NCBI RefSeq assembly: GCF_022919835.1
Contig: NZ_CP095074.1
Coordinates: 4,690,001-4,754,000, forward strand
DNA length: 64,000 nt
Source of the DNA: Halobacillus shinanisalinarum
GTDB taxonomy: Bacteria; Bacillota; Bacilli; Bacillales; Halobacillaceae
Direction of reading: 5' to 3'
This document shows, piece after piece, positions 62,588 through 64,000 of the stretch. Position numbers and translations under genes: made by a program. The notes below the pieces were generated by a model. That model was not told where the DNA came from, ran no database searches, and saw only the letters and a program-made list of their open reading frames with translations. Each line of letters starts with the position of its first letter. Position 1 is the stretch's first letter.

Positions 62588-63685
62588 GTGGAGAAAGTTA
62601 AGGTAGGAGTCATTGGGTGTGGAAATATCAGTGACATTTATTTCAAAAACTGTTCAACGGGCATCACCATTGAACTGGTAGCATGCTCAGATCTTAATAA
62701 GGAGTTGGCAAAACATAAGGCAACGCAATATAACATCCCTCTTGCACTTCCGGTAAATCAACTTTTAACAAGTCCAGAAATAGATCTGGTCATCAATCTA
62801 ACACCACCCAGCGTTCATGCAGAGATTTCGATCCAAGCCTTAAAGAATGACAAGCATGTATACAGTGAAAAACCGCTAGCTGTCAACCTTGAAGATGGAG
62901 CCAGTATTGTCAAATTGGCTGAAGAGAAACAATTACTCGCAGGCTCAGCTCCTGATACGTTCTTAGGCTCTGGAATTCAAACCTGTCAGCAGCTAATCCA
63001 GAAGGGAGAGATAGGGGTTCCTTTAGCAGCTACTGCTTTCATGATGAAATCTGGTCCTGAACAATGGCATACAAATCCTGAATTTTTTTACCAGGTTGGC
63101 GGTGGGCCTTTGTTTGATATGGGTCCATATTATCTTACGGCTCTAATCCAGCTGTTAGGCCCTATAAATTCAGTAGTTGCTTCGGCCAAAATAAATTCCC
63201 ACGAACGCGTAATCAAAACGGGTGAAAAACAAGGAAGAAGTATAAACGTTGAGACACCGACTCATTATTCAGGAACATTAGAGTTTAAGAATGGTCCTAT
63301 CGCTACTATGAGTATGAGTTTTGATGTAGCGGCAACCGACACACCTCCAATGGAAATTTACGGGACAGAAGGGACTTTAAAAGTACCTGATCCTAATACA
63401 TTTGGTGGGCCTATATTCATAAAGAAAAAAGGTGAGGATAATTGGCGGGAAATTGAACTCGAATATCCTTATACAGAAAATTGCAGAGGATTAGGTGTCA
63501 TGGATATGATTTCTTCTATAAAATACAACACACCATTTAGAGCAAATAGTCAATTAGCCTATCATGTTCTAGAAACTATGCATGCATTTCATAAGTCATC
63601 AAATTCGGGAGAACGGGCTACATTACAAAGTCATTGTAAACCTTCTCCTTTACTTGTAGAAAACTCAAAACTTGAACCAAAATAA
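62588..63685 (+). CDS. Gfo/Idh/MocA-family NAD-dependent oxidoreductase
   Basis: 365 residues from GTG 62588 (TAGGGAGG upstream). The Rossmann motif is VGVIGCGNISDIYFK (GxGxxG); the conserved catalytic Lys-Pro is in VYSEKPLAVNLED; the C-terminal alpha/beta domain has GGGPLFDMGPYYLTALIQLLG, with the Asp/Tyr pattern of the family (GGxxxDxGxxxxxxxxxLxG). It probably oxidises or reduces the sugar imported by the ABC system. Confidence 0.9.
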   Translation: MEKVKVGVIGCGNISDIYFKNCSTGITIELVACSDLNKELAKHKATQYNIPLALPVNQLLTSPEIDLVINLTPPSVHAEISIQALKNDKHVYSEKPLAVNLEDGASIVKLAEEKQLLAGSAPDTFLGSGIQTCQQLIQKGEIGVPLAATAFMMKSGPEQWHTNPEFFYQVGGGPLFDMGPYYLTALIQLLGPINSVVASAKINSHERVIKTGEKQGRSINVETPTHYSGTLEFKNGPIATMSMSFDVAATDTPPMEIYGTEGTLKVPDPNTFGGPIFIKKKGEDNWREIELEYPYTENCRGLGVMDMISSIKYNTPFRANSQLAYHVLETMHAFHKSSNSGERATLQSHCKPSPLLVENSKLEPK

Positions 63686-63703
63686 ATTGGAGGGTGAGTT
63701 AAT

Positions 63704-64000
63704 ATGAATAAAGTAAAAGTGGCTGTTATTGGATGTGGGAGTATTGCCCAGAAACGTCATCTGCCTGAATATAAAGTGAACCCGTACGTGGAAATTGTAG
63801 CAGTTTGCGATGTAGTCGAAAGCAGGGTCGCTGAAGTAGCCGAGAAATATGGTGCAAGAGCATTTGTTGATTATAAAGAAGTTCTACAGCTAACTGAAGT
63901 GGATGCTGTAAGTGTTTGTTTACCTAACTATCTTCATGCTTCCGTCACCATTGATGCCTTAAATGCAAAGAAACATGTGTTATGCGAAAAGCCAATGGCT
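63704..64000 (+). CDS. Second Gfo/Idh/MocA-family oxidoreductase, 3' end cut by window
   Basis: ATG 63704 follows GGAGGGTGAG. The visible 99 residues contain VAVIGCGSIAQKRHLPEY (GxGxxA) and NAKKHVLCEKPMA with the Lys-Pro motif, so the frame is a paralogue of the gene before it. Two such enzymes plus a TIM barrel would allow a paired oxidation and reduction on the same sugar. The frame runs off the end of the window. Confidence 0.92.
   Translation, partial: MNKVKVAVIGCGSIAQKRHLPEYKVNPYVEIVAVCDVVESRVAEVAEKYGARAFVDYKEVLQLTEVDAVSVCLPNYLHASVTIDALNAKKHVLCEKPMA

Overview
The window comes from the chromosome of an endospore-forming member of the Bacillaceae. The gene order ribF-rpsO-pnp-ylxY-ymxH-dpaAB-asd-dapG-dapA-tepA-ylzJ-spoIIIE-nupR ... 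ymfFHIJKM-pgsA-cinA-recA-rny-ymdB-spoVS-tdh-kbl-miaB-ricA-cotE-mutS-mutL follows the Bacillus subtilis core almost gene for gene. Moderate GC, many acidic proteins and the detailed content suggest a Halobacillus/Virgibacillus-type halotolerant genus. The genus is inferred from memory of family sequences, not tested.

Layout. (1) 1-9.7 kb: flavin kinase, S15, PNPase, then sporulation/lysine-pathway genes. DPA synthase (dpaAB) sits behind an exact SigK-type promoter, followed by asd-dapG-dapA, which supply its precursor. (2) 9.7-11.9 kb: a scar where B. subtilis has rnjB. It holds a dead gene fragment, a small membrane protein and an in-frame chimera of an aminoglycoside nucleotidyltransferase fragment with a cation diffusion facilitator fragment. 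(3) 11.9-43.7 kb: tepA-ylzJ-spoIIIE; nupR directly beside the nucleoside ABC transporter nupNOPQ; the ymf operon; pgsA, cinA, recA, RNase Y, ymdB, spoVS, threonine catabolism (tdh-kbl), miaB-ricA, cotE, mutSL. (4) 43.7-57.5 kb: a gene-poor accessory tract with pseudogene scraps, a type I holin-like toxin, a candidate small RNA/foldback locus, a mini-Sda ORF, a lipoprotein, a secreted phytase-like protein, a Fur-boxed flavodoxin, a secreted metallophosphoesterase, a GNAT, a methyltransferase, an isolated DegU-type regulator and an HU protein. (5) 57.5-64 kb: a LacI-regulated sugar operon (TIM-barrel isomerase, lipoprotein, two permeases, two Gfo/Idh/MocA oxidoreductases, the last cut by the window end) with three operator palindromes.

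Two patterns run across the window. First, three protein genes (pgsA, spoVS, the GNAT at 52.6 kb) are each broken by one missing base in or beside a homopolymer. Since pgsA is normally essential, base-calling error is the simplest explanation, although real mutation is possible. Second, palindromic intergenic repeats recur at 11.7, 38.1-38.4 and 48.4 kb. The most promising undescribed material is the type I toxin locus at 44.3 kb, the candidate minus-strand RNA within a large foldback at 45.3 kb, and the chimeric nucleotidyltransferase-CDF gene at 10.4 kb.
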